NCBI RefSeq assembly: GCF_001522545.3
Contig: NC_031770.1
Location: forward strand, 34,721,866 to 34,785,865
Direction of reading: 5' to 3'
Length of the DNA stretch: 64,000 nucleotides
Origin: Parus major
Taxonomy: Eukaryota > Chordata > Aves > Passeriformes > Paridae
Of this stretch, positions 49,921 to 61,738 are shown one piece after another. Position 1 is the stretch's first letter. The number at the start of each line of letters is the position of its first letter. The notes under the pieces were generated by a model, which worked only from the letters and a program-made list of their open reading frames with translations, searched no databases and was not told the DNA's origin. The position numbers and the translations under genes are program-made.

Positions 49921-52817
49921 AACATCATATTCATGTAAACGAATGTAGAGCAGAACGCAGGTTTTCACAACCATCTGTGCTTTATGCAAATATCACATAC
50001 TTGCAGGCTTCCAATAATGAGCAAGCAACGAGGTGTTTGAAGGAGCAGGAGAGGATGCATTTCAGGGAAGCCTTTGCCCTAACTCAAATCACTGTTACAT
50101 TTTCAGGGTTTGTGACTCATCTGATGAGGTTTTCTTCCCCTCCCCACATAGGTAGAACAGTGAACAATAAATAAATAACAGGGTTTTAACGCATACTACT
50201 AGAGAGAAATAATTAGCAACTCTGAAGACTTAAGAAAGGGAGCTTCTTAAAAAAGGGAAGTGCAACACTCAGCTTGCACTTTCAGGCATTTTTTAAATTC
50301 TCTTGTTGAAATAAAAAACAGGATAAGGACTCTTGATCACAGCTTCTGCTCCACTTTAATTGCCATTGATGTGACAATAGTTTAAAATTTTCTCAGTCCC
50401 CAAATTCTTCAAATACCATGAATAGATTGTTTTACACAGACACCAATAAACTACAAAAAAAATTTATAGAATACACATTCCACCTGGAACACTTTAAAAA
50501 AATATGATCTGTTAATGGATATCCCAGGAAAGGTTTTGAAGCATCATTACTGACTAGGATGCAAGTCTCTATGCTGACTTTAAATTCATGTGCATGAAGT
50601 GAGAACCTGCCCTATTTCTGAAGAATGAAGGATATAAGAAACCAGCTGAAGTTCTCCCACTAAAAAGCTGACTGCAATGGTAAGAATCAATTCTCTCTTC
50701 ACAGGGTCTGAACTTTAGCTACTGAACTTTACCTGCTAAGCACCTACTTGGAAGAAAAGAACTCTAAGCTGTACCTAAGGATGAAGGATGAAAGAACAAA
50801 ACATATAATTCTAAGAAAAGAGGCATCTAGGAGAGACCAGTCCGGGCAATTCAATGACAAAAAAATAAGCAGGCATAGCACAGAGACAGTCATTACAGCA
50901 GGAAAGGGGTGAAGGCAAGTCTGGAGAAAAAAGGATGCAGTAGAGGGTTAAGCAAAAGTAAGATAACCAGAGAGTAGTTGAAAACTACAAAGGAGGTCAC
51001 AGATAATAGGTAGGAAGTCCCAAGACCTGCTTTTAGGGAAAATTAAACTCAGGTTGAATTGAATCCCTTTACAGGCCAGGTGATGGAACAGCTCACTCAG
51101 ATGGCTGGGCAATAGGGTTAAGAAACCTTGGTATTTGCTCAGGGGTCAACTCCAGTTGAAACAAAAGTTTGTTGGAGCACATCTTTTCTCATCCCTTCCC
51201 TCATGTATTTACCTTAGGAGCACATTTAAAGGTTTTGCTCTGCCCCAGGCTTTTGCTACAGCAAGGAGTTTTAAGCTGTTCAGATATATCTGCATGTCAG
51301 GTGCTTGCTCTGCTCTGAGGAATTTGGAAATTTCATAAGGGCAAACTGCACGTTTCACCCCTACAGAGGGTACATTTTAAGGGAGCCTTGCTTTTGCCAG
51401 TGCTTCTTAATTTAAATCACCCAATTTTCTCTGAGATTTTAAACTAGGAACTCTGTTTTTTTCTCACTGTTTTTCTCATTCTTGGATTCTTTTTCCCTCT
51501 CTATTGTAGCAAAGTCTGCCCCATTGTTCCAAAACTAATATAGTAATATGACAGGAAATGTTCCTTTTTTTAAAAAGGGTAGGGATATGAGAAGGTAAAA
51601 AACAAGTTCAGCAAATACTCCAGAACAACAGAAAAAATAATCAAATGACAGGGTGAAGCAAGTACAATCATTTTCCTTCTAGTGTGGTTTATACACATCC
51701 TATTTTTGCTGATTTTCAAAGCAGTCTTTATTACCATCAAATCATACAGTAGAGCCTTCTTATTTTGTCTGTAATAACTTATTATATTCATGCTAATCTA
51801 AGTCAACCTAATTTCTAATTTCTGTACAAATGTTTCTTTGGCTTGGGTTAGTGAGAAGGTGGTGATTCAGCCAGTGGGTCTCTCACTACTCTTCCTCACT
51901 GTCCTAGCACAGGGAGGTTTTATACCTGTGATTTTCATACTGTTTTTGTCAGCAACGCACAACTCACCTCAGCTCCTTTTACCCAGATTTGCTTCCTGAG
52001 GGCCCTGAGCAAGACGGCCTCTGATTTGGCTGAATCCAGCTTCCTGCCCACTTGTGGTCTCCATTTTTCTGCTTTTTCTCTTTCCTACCCCAAGGAGCCA
52101 GAAGCTCTATGCTTTCCCCCCTTCCTAGCACTTGCAGCCTGCTAGTTAGGATTTAATTAACCCCAGATCCTCTCTTTTGCTGTCTGTATCTGCTGTAGAA
52201 AAGCCACCAACTCTTCTCTGTCATCTCCACCTAATCTGTTGCTTCACTGTTTTCCGGGATGGTTTCATAATTAAAACCCATCTTCCCCATTAGTTTCAGC
52301 AGGATCACCCCTATTGGGTGATTCTGAAAAAATTAATTACCCTCATTTGGGGTTCACCAGAGAAGTCCTGACCTGGTTTTGTCCACTATGATTTCTCATC
52401 TCATTGATCCACTCTTCGGTATGGTTCCACTAACATTTGTACTGTCAGAACCAAGGGGATGCTAGACAGTGTAATAAGTCAGAGAAGAAAGAAAATGTCT
52501 CTGCCCTGCAGAAAAAAGGTTTAAAGCAAAGTATAGTTTTGAAAACTTCAGAATTTTCAACTTTGTGCTTATGCATCAGTAGCTTTTGTCAGAATGGAAA
52601 GAACTGGAAGAAAACAGCAGTAAACCAATATAAGCTGTTTGCATAAGGTACTTACCACTTGCAAATACTGATATACAAGGTTTCCCCTTGGTTAAGTTAG
52701 AGGGCAAAGGCAATTTTCCTTGTTTTAACATCAGCTCTTTCTCTTCCCTAGTCAGGCTGCCATTGTCTGGTCTCTCTGCTTCTGATATCACAAGCTTCCT
52801 TACTTTTTATTAACCAG

Positions 52818-52843
52818 AATTAATTAATGAATTAATTAATTTA
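52818..52843. repeat. (TTAA/ATTA) simple repeat
   Basis: An ATTA-type tetranucleotide tract is interrupted by a single G at 52829. Similar ATTAATTAATT occurs at 55081-55091. It is low complexity only. Confidence 0.75.
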
Positions 52844-55800
52844 TGTTTATAGCTCATTATCAAAGTGAATGCTCCCACAATTAGTTTTCTAGACTTACAA
52901 ACAAAGAAAAGATGGAATTATTTGCATTTCATTTCTCCACCTTCAGATGCTTGACTAAGAAAAGAATGCAACCTTCCACTGTGTTTCTGCAAACACACAA
53001 AAGCATCCATTATCTAATGAGAACACCCATCTCATTTAGATGCCTGAGCTTGAAGTGCTCAATTACAAAAGAGAGGGTCTATCTGTACATGAATGCCAAA
53101 TATTGGTGGAAGACATGTTGGGACATGTGGAACATACATTTTGGAGAAGTTTATCTTTTCAACATTTACATAAGCCTTCCAGATTCCATAAAACCCACAT
53201 GGGTTTATGCTACCTTATTGAGGTCCCGTAAATGATGCATGAGTGGTATGGCATCCCATCCATCAGAAGACAGGGAACACAGGAAATGGGGAAGGTAGGA
53301 ATAGTTTTGTCAAGATATGAACTCCACCTGTTCTGTTTGCCATTTCCCCTCTCTTGGCCAGGACAACCCTGAAAAAAGAAAGCTGTGAGCCGCTAACAAG
53401 GTGTTTTCTTCACAAAAACTGTCAAAGCCACTACTGGACCAGAGAATATTTTGTCATCTTTGAACCTGCAAGTAAAAGTCCATTTCGTATAATTTCAAAA
53501 GTATCACTTTTCAACTATTATGTCTTTATATGTTTTCTAGACAGGGACAGGGCTCAGACCAAAAGCAAAGCTGTCATGGTGAAGCACCACCTGAGTCAGA
53601 ACCTCGAGCTGTTTGACAGATTTTCTGTGTCATGCAATAGCTCTGTGCTCCCAGCAGCAAATTATACCTAATAATGAAAATCTCTGCTCCTTGCAGAGAC
53701 TGTCCACAAGCCAGAAGTGTCCAAAACATGCATAAAGACAGTCCCTGTGAGCAAGGCCAAGAATAGCAATGTCAGTCTGGTCTACAAGGCACACATCTGA
53801 GCTACAAACCAAAAAATCATCAAAAAAGAAGCCTCATTGATCACAAAGGGATAAAGGCATTTCCTTGCTGTTTGTAGAAAGTTTTCAGATATGCAGGTTT
53901 AAAGTGCCGGAAAAGAAAAAGTCCTATCTGATTTACATCTCCTGAAATAGATTTAATTAGTTGTGGAGTATCATAAAATGCCTAGGAAGTAGCCACTTGC
54001 TGATGTACTCACCTGGGAGCAATTTGAGGAGCTGTTCTTCAGCCCTGTAGACATGCAAGATAAAAAAATAGATCATTAGCCAACAATGAAATTAAAAAGA
54101 AAAATACAGTGACTGGAAAAAGCAATTATCACCTCCATTAAATTTTATCTGATTCACTATCATGTGTAGCTGGACAAAGGGACAAAAAATTGGTGTCCCA
54201 ACACTTCCTTGGTGAGCTGCTGCATTCAGGACAAGAGGAGATGAAACATAGCCCCCTGCACAGAGGGTTAGGTAGGACTTCGGCATATCAAATCACATTT
54301 TCCCAAGATCACAAAATGTTCACAGGGAGCTGGAGAAATAAAGCTAGCACTGATGAATAATTCAGAGACAGGACCTGAATTTGGAGTCACTACTCAGACC
54401 TGAAGTAGTGTTTTGCCTACAGAAGAGCCATTGGGATTTCTAAGTAAAGTCATATTTTTCTTAATGAGTATGAAGCAGTCAGCAAGAGTCTTCTTCTCCT
54501 CTCCATGGGCAATCGTCTTGCAGGGCACACCCCTGCTTCTGCTGACTTTTAGTAACTGCATGACTTGGTGAGTGGTCACAATATCTTCCTGGATGCCACT
54601 GGAACAGGTATCCATAGCAAGGTTTGTCTGAACCTTCTCTCAGGTCCTGGTGGTGACTCCTGTGCCTGTCTGCACCTTAGGGACTTTCTTTCCTGAGCCA
54701 TGGCTCTGTCATTCTCCCTTATTAAGCTAACAGACTTATAGGGCTACAGATACATTGCACTGAACAAGCTTTAAAATACTTTATGAAATTAACAAGAATG
54801 CACACCAGTAATTTTCTAGCTCATTCTCTCACCTGTGTCCAGGAATATTAGTAGATCATCATTCTCCAAGAATGCTGTCAAATTAGGATCTCCAAACTAA
54901 GAGGATAAAGTTTTTTTTTGAATACTTGTAATGTCTGTGATTAAATATGTATATTTCTTATTTCTATTTTTCAGGCTTGCTCTGAAGAATAGGTCATACT
55001 TAATGTCCACCATATGGAAAACAGCCCACCAAATGAAACACTACTTGGGATAATTTCACGAGTATTCAGGAGAACACAAAATTAATTAATTTTCCTTCTG
55101 GTTCTCAAAAAGTACCTAGACAGAAGGGAGGTTTTATGAGATGCTAATTTTCTTTCTGTCCCAAAATACCATAGGAATAATTTCCTTGATGTATTTTGCT
55201 ATTTCAGATTCTTGTCCTGATCAAAAATGAAAAAAATTCAAAGGATGAACAAACGTGAAAGGTTAGCAAAACATATTTGAACCTCAAAAATGTTACATTT
55301 GCAGTTTTGGAGAAATCTAAATGTCATTTCAAGCAAACAGATTTTCCCACGGCTCTCCTTAATTCTTAGAGAACATGATAACAAGGATACAGTCAAGAGG
55401 TAAAACCAAGATTAATGAGACGTAAGTGAGGCACTTAATAGTTGAATCTGTGGGATGATATGCACAGGAAAATGATAAAATGGTCATGAGGCATGATTCA
55501 AGAGTGAACTTCACAAGAAAAAATATGTATCACAGGAAATATATTTGCATTTTAAGAGGAAAAGAACTCAATAACCCAGCAGGGCATTTCCGTTTCTAAT
55601 TATTTTCTACTGTGATTCAGTGACTGGATTCTGGGTTTTGTGAAAATGCTGCTGTACGCCGCAGGAAAGAGATCAAAAGTCATACATTTTTATGTTAATG
55701 TAAAGGAGTTCAATCTCAATACAAGATCTCCCTTCCCAAGGCCTTATAGAAATACAGCATCCAATTATAAGCAGCCCAATACCTCTATTGACATGAAGCT

Positions 55801-58800
55801 CTACAGCAGCATGCACATTTGCAGTGTCCTACACCATCTTAGTCAATTCTTTTTAGGTAATTCATTGCTCAGGTGACAAATTTCTCAGGTTTGTTTGCTG
55901 ATAAACACAACCTGTATTTTCACGTTTCCTCTCATCCAGGATCCTGGACCAGGAGTAGAGAGCTAGGAAGTACCCCACACTACAGAATATAAGAAAGAGG
56001 ATAAATTATTTTGAAGTATTTTTCATAACTATTGTAAAACACTGAAAGACCTCAAATGTTCCTTTTGCAAATTATGGACTATTTTTCCCATTTATCCAAA
56101 CATTTTCCTTTGAGAGTAATATATTCTTTAAATGCTGTGATATTTTTTCTTTAATGATAATGCTGAAGATTGTCTTTTCCTATTTTTTGTCACACTAAAC
56201 CACTAATCATAATTTTTAAACCATTTCTCTCAAAGGAAAGACATTTTATTCACACTGATAACACTCTGATAAAGAAGTGTTAGCTGATAGTAAGCAAAAC
56301 GGGAAATTATCAAGATGCCAATATTTTTCAAAGATATTCCTGAGAACATATGAGTCTAGGTTTTATATTAGCCTTAAAGTTGTTTTAATATAAAGTTTCT
56401 TAGTTCCAATTCAAAATATAGTTTATGAGAAACACAGTCTCTTTATCACCAGGTGCAAGATTTCCATGGCAATTTTGGAAGGTGACTTTTCACTACTTTC
56501 TGGGTTTATGATTCTTACTCCATGAATAGCAGGGTTTGGGGTTTTTATTCTGGAAGATTCATTTGTTGAAGATTAATTAATAAGCTTCAAGCAGCCTGCT
56601 TTTGCCCTACTCATCTGTCATGTTAAGGACTTGACCCATCTGACAGCATGAATCAGAAACTGATAGATCTCATTGCACCTTGTAAATGAAACACATATAC
56701 AGGTTCCTGAAATTAGTTTCCTTCCTCAAAGCCAGAACCTTCTGGGACGGAAGGATAGGAGTACAATCCAAACCACTAGACTTTGGAAGGAAATTTGAGA
56801 CAGGACAGGTAGCAATAAAAGAGAAGAGACAGAAGAAAGTCAGGTTTTTCCTTCCTCTAGGCCCTACTGACATAGTAAATTTTATTAGAAGTAGTATCCA
56901 TCACATTGTTAAAAGGATTCAAACCCTGGCTGCCTTTCTATGATTTGCTTTGACAACCAAATGCAACACCAGGATAAGGGAAGGAGGAGCATGGCAGCAT
57001 TGGACACCAGCTGCCATAAGGAGTTCAAGCTCTTGAGGAGAGAGGACTGTGATTTTTCAAGTGTATCATTTAAGATACAGTTCATAAGAAATGGATTTGA
57101 TATATGAATGAATACAAGACTGAATTTAGGAAAGGCAAAAAATTGCATTATCAGAACAAAACAGGCCTCCAAAAAGTAGCTGCAGTCCTAAACCCCACAC
57201 TGTGCTGCGGGGCATGCAAGTGGCTGTGCCCACCACTGGCCCCTTTCCCAGGGAATGGGGTGGCATCCAGCCTCAGAGACGTGGCAGCCACAGGTCAACA
57301 GACAGCCCTACTCATCCTCTCCATCCTGCCTCTGGGAGCTGGGGAAGAGGCTCAGCCCCTGTCCCTTCTGGAATCCCACACAGAGACCAGCCTGTAAGAT
57401 GACTGTAGATATGACTTACTAAGATCCCTTCCAGGACTTCCTGGGAGGACCAACAGGGAAACGTTTAATAAACCCTGTAGCAGATTTGGGAAATACATAT
57501 TTTACTATGAAAACATAGAGCAATGATCCTTGCTAAGAATGCAAATACAGTGCAAGACATTACATATTAAATGTTTGAGTCTCAAAAGGATACTCAGAGG
57601 AGTGTCACAGCTGTTAAACTGCCCCATGCCAAGTGCTCAGCACAACACTGCTCTGAGACGCTGCACTCCTCAGAACCCACCAGGGTGAAAGGCATCACCT
57701 GAGCATCCCTGGTGCTACTAAAGGCTTTATGGTAAAAATGCCATAGGGATCAGGATGCCTTCTTTGTTCTGACCTACTTCCAAATCGGGTTACTCAACTG
57801 TGACCCAAGACATCAGCTGGATTATGTATTTATCCCTTCCCTCGATAAACTGGTACAGCATGTGACTATACACCATTAAACAGCTGTTGGCTTTCCAGCA
57901 AAGCTGGCCATCATTCAGCCATGGATAAAATAATTATGTACAGCACTTCATTGTGTCTAGCCATCCTGAGACAGCTGCTCAAGCGGTAAAGAAACAGATT
58001 TCAGGGAATTAGCCCCCGGCCCTATTTCTGAGGTGTTGCATGACCATGACCAGCGTTCTCCAGCACAAAGGGCTGTGTAGTAGGGCCTCTTTTTAACTCA
58101 CAGATGGGTGTGGGCAAAAAGGCCCATAATGAACTTCAGTCTGAGATGAGGAATTTGGTGTGGTTTTATAATGCTGCTTTTTTAAATAAGGTATCCGACT
58201 CTCTAGAGCTGCTGTAGGTAATCTTAATAGATACTTAATGATTTTCTTCACTTCATTGTTTAGGCTTGAAGCATAATATGTTAGTGTGCTACACGTGTCC
58301 TACAAATAAATATTTTTCTATTTATTATTTTCTGATTGACTCTTGGACATTATGTACTTTTGCTTCAAACTCTCTCTCATTTGTAAACTGCAGTTGAGAA
58401 CAATTTATGAAGCACCATTTAAGCCAAGAAGCATTTTTAATGAGTATATTTTGCAAAGGGCAGCACCACCACGAATAACACTAATTAATAGCTGTATTTG
58501 ATCTGGGAAGGAGGAAAAAGCAAATAGAAATTCACACATTGATTTGTCCAATGGTCTGCCTATTGTAGACTAGTAACCCTATGTGTTCTCCACAGTGTTC
58601 AAATCTTTTTTCTTTTCGTAGCATATGCAAGTACAATATCTGAGGAGAAATAAGAATCATGAAATTCTCTTTCTGACAGCATACAGTAAGTAACATGTTT
58701 CTTTTGGCACTTGATCAGAAGCAACTTTAGTTTTAATACTGCTGAAAAAGCCTTGATTGGAAAGACACCTTTTCATTTCTTGCCTATTTGTTCAATATCT

Positions 58801-59844
58801 ACAAACTGATAAAGCAAAATAATTAGACTGGCCAGTTTAATTCTTAAAGAAGAAAACAAGCAGATATTTTTCTTTAAAGCTTTCCCAGTCATGTTCTTTG
58901 TTTCCTGCATTTGTCAAAAACTTACGATTTTCATTCTCTCCCTGCTCCTTCAAGACCTTACTTAATGACTTAGTAAGTATGATCCTCACGAGTAAATGAG
59001 GATGCATGGAGAGCAGGCGAGGGCAGATCTCACAGTCAAGGGCAAACAAGCCCTGCCCAAAGGTCTGTACTTCCCACACTGCCACACAGAGCCTGTCATC
59101 TTTGCAGCTAACTACCAGCTTGTTCCACATTAGCTCAGACTCCTCCAATGCTGATACCAAATGCACTGATTCCCTAACCCTTGAGCAACCCTCCTAACAC
59201 AGCCCACCAAATTTGCTGCTCTAACTGCAAGACCTATTAGGTCTTTTGTCTTGACACCTAAGTTGCCTCCCAGGGCTTTCTGGTAGTATTTTATACTCCC
59301 CCTGCCCCCTTCTTGCACTTCACATGAAACAACCCCATTCTTTGGTGTGACAGAATGTAGCAAAAATTAAAATAGACTTCTTTAACAATACTGTATATCT
59401 GTAACATAACACAATGTAGAACACAAATATTATAGATATGATTCTACAATATGTCAAATAAAAGTTTAAAAATATAGGGGTTTTGACTATAACCATGTCT
59501 CTTTGGTATAAAAAAAAGCCCCTAGATGTGAAGAAATAGTTGTATCCATTATTGTGACATTTTCAGAGCTCCAGTATGTCCCTCCATCTGTGACCACCCT
59601 GTCACACTGAGAAGTAACACAAATACAACACACTTTACTATTGTGATTTTCTGGAGGCTATTTTTTATATGTAGGACAACTGGTAAGGGGGAATGACAGG
59701 GAAATTCCCTCAGGCCTCAGGGCAGAGTGATCCAGCAGTGACAGACCTGCACCCTGGTCACTGCTTCCTCCTTCTCATCAGCTCTTTGTGGACAGCTCAA
59801 GGGCTCTGCAGACACCAGAGCTGGCTCTGGGTTACAACATTAAG

Positions 59845-59867
59845 GAAAGAAAGAAAGAAAAAAAGAA
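59845..59867. repeat. (GAAA)n microsatellite
   Basis: Four GAAA units are followed by an A-rich continuation and AGAA. It is purine-rich on the plus strand. Confidence 0.8.
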
Positions 59868-59994
59868 TTTCAGATGGCAGGGACAGAGCATCTACAGAGA
59901 GAAAGAGAGAGATGTGAGGATCTGGTTTGCTAGGACCACAAACCATTTCATTGAGACAGCTTTGTTCCAGGTTTTTTCTACAGAGATACTTCCT

Positions 59995-60020
59995 GATCAA
60001 TAGAAGGGATCAATAGAAGG
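59995..60020. repeat. 13-bp perfect tandem duplication
   Basis: GATCAATAGAAGG occurs twice back to back (59995-60007 and 60008-60020) without mismatch. The identity suggests a recent duplication. Confidence 0.8.
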
Positions 60021-61483
60021 GAATGCCTAGCTGACTGCTTACCAGCATTCTCTGCCTTGGAAACTAAATTAATAGCATTTCTCGGGTATACGCATTTTAA
60101 TACCAGTAAGTGTTTGGATTTCTTCCAGATTTAACATTTACTGTGAATTTCCGGGATTTATGTTCTGGAATTTTCTTTGTAAAGCAATATGAGATTTACA
60201 GATAGTCAAATACCCCTCTTCTAGAGCAGGTGTTGTTGTTGTAACAACATGGCTCTGAAACACAGAAACTTCATATGCAAGCCCATGATGGACCAGAATG
60301 TCTGATGGGACTTATAAAAACCATTCATTGTTAGTTACATCAAGGGCCAAGATTCATTCAGCACACTGACAATAAACACATGGTGCAGCCTGGTGAAATT
60401 TCTTCTAGAGGCCAAAGCCTAGAAAGCCAAACCAGAAGGTGCTCTCTGATGAACACATGGTCAGGGAGAGGAGGCAGTGGCACCCCCAAAGCCAGCTGCA
60501 AGCTCAGAAAGGCACAGACATCATCTGAGCTGCTGTTCAGGTGTTTTGCTGTGGCAGATATGCAATATACTCTTTGCTCTCCATGTGATTAATTTTCAAG
60601 GATATTAGAGGTGTTTGCAGAATGTTAACCTCCAGTTATTAAAAGCAGTGATGCTGCCTGCTTTGTGCATGACACCACCACCACTGTATAGATGATCTCA
60701 TCTTTCAGGGACTTTGCACATCCATCCCAACCACCTTACAGAGCACTGGGTCCCTGCACCAAATCAGAATGAAGGGGAGACTCACTGGCTGGCTCTTCCC
60801 CTAATTTGTGTCTGTCCCCTGGACATTTCAGTGTGTATTGAAAGAGCAAAATTAGGAAACTGGGCTCCAGCTGGCTCTGAATTATTTTAAACAGGTATTA
60901 TGGAGGCAGAGGAAGACATGTATTTAACCAGAGCCACACAGAAATGCAGTATTTATTTTAAAATATGCATAGACAATTTAAAAAGAAAAATACTGTGATT
61001 GCTTCAGGACTGCCTTTGGCTCTGATTAGAAACAGCTGAGTAAAGCCAAATGCTCAGCTGTTTCTGCAAAGAGATTAACACCTGTTGAAGATGGAATAAA
61101 AATATGTGATGGAGTTTAAGAGCAAATATCAAAAGATCATTATTGTAAAGCTAACAGTAACACCAGTGACTGATCGCATCCCCACCCTGTCACGCTACAT
61201 CATTCCTGGGAGGGAAAAAAGCACTTTAACACATCCACAGCACATAAGCAATATGTGCACATATTTTCAGCTCTTCATCCACAGCTGGGAGAATGGCTTC
61301 TCGACCCTGTTATCCAAAGAAAATTTACAGATGGTATCAGGTTGTCATGAAATAACATCTACCCAGGCATGCCATGTAGGCTTGAGGCAGACAGATGTAT
61401 TATAGCATGTGTTGTTACAGTTCATGCTAGTGTCCCATTTAGGGTAGGAGGAGCATTCTTAGTTTTTTACAGGGCAAGCCATG

Positions 61484-61738
61484 AGGTACATACAGACTGG
61501 GGAACAAGAAGCTGGAGAACAGCTCCATGGAAAGGGACCTGGGAGTCCTGATCACCGGCAAGTTGAACAAGAGCTGGGCAATTGGCAAGTGGCAACTGGC
61601 ACCAAGCCTGACAGAGTTTGGACAATATGCTCAGGCACATGGTGTGACTCTTGGGGTGTCCTGTGTGGGCATAGGAGTTGGACTCGATGGTCCTTGTGTG
61701 GCCCTTCCAACTCAGGATATTCTGTGATTCTGTGTGTG
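61484..61738 (+). mobile_element. CR1 LINE, internally deleted, plus strand
   Basis: The left part (about 61484-61577) matches the reverse-transcriptase-downstream coding region of CR1. It is readable as ERDLGVLITGKLNKSW in the frame of 61527. From about 61590 the sequence jumps to a CR1 3' UTR of the type containing GACAGAGTTTGGACAATATG, GGCACATGGTGTGACTCTTG and GTTGGACTCGATGGTCC. It ends CCCTTCCAACTCAGGATATT and TCTGTGATTCTGTG. Several hundred bases normally between these parts are missing, including the HWNR-type C-terminus. The element is therefore truncated at 5' and deleted inside, or it is two adjacent fragments. The tail type is common in bird genomes. Confidence 0.9.

Larger units (their letters stand above)
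49921..61483. other. Gene-free unique sequence
   Basis: No gene is supported. The sequence from roughly 50.74 to 51.06 kb is unusually purine-rich on the plus strand. Splice-like blocks at 54013-54044 (minus) and 58622-58685 (plus) are discussed as weak leads. Overlapping minus-strand frames at 58837-59363 have no recognised family. Small repeats near 52.8, 59.85 and 60.0 kb are listed separately. Confidence 0.72.

Noticed and set aside
52576..52791. Minus-strand frame with hydrophilic peptide and a GTAAGT donor at its end
   Set aside because: There is no pyrimidine tract or acceptor upstream and no ATG start, and the right side is an ATTA simple repeat.
58837..59363. Two overlapping minus-strand frames (109 and 77 codons)
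   Set aside because: They resemble a degraded coding region at first sight, but no family could be named and the frames overlap in different phases. Left as chance.
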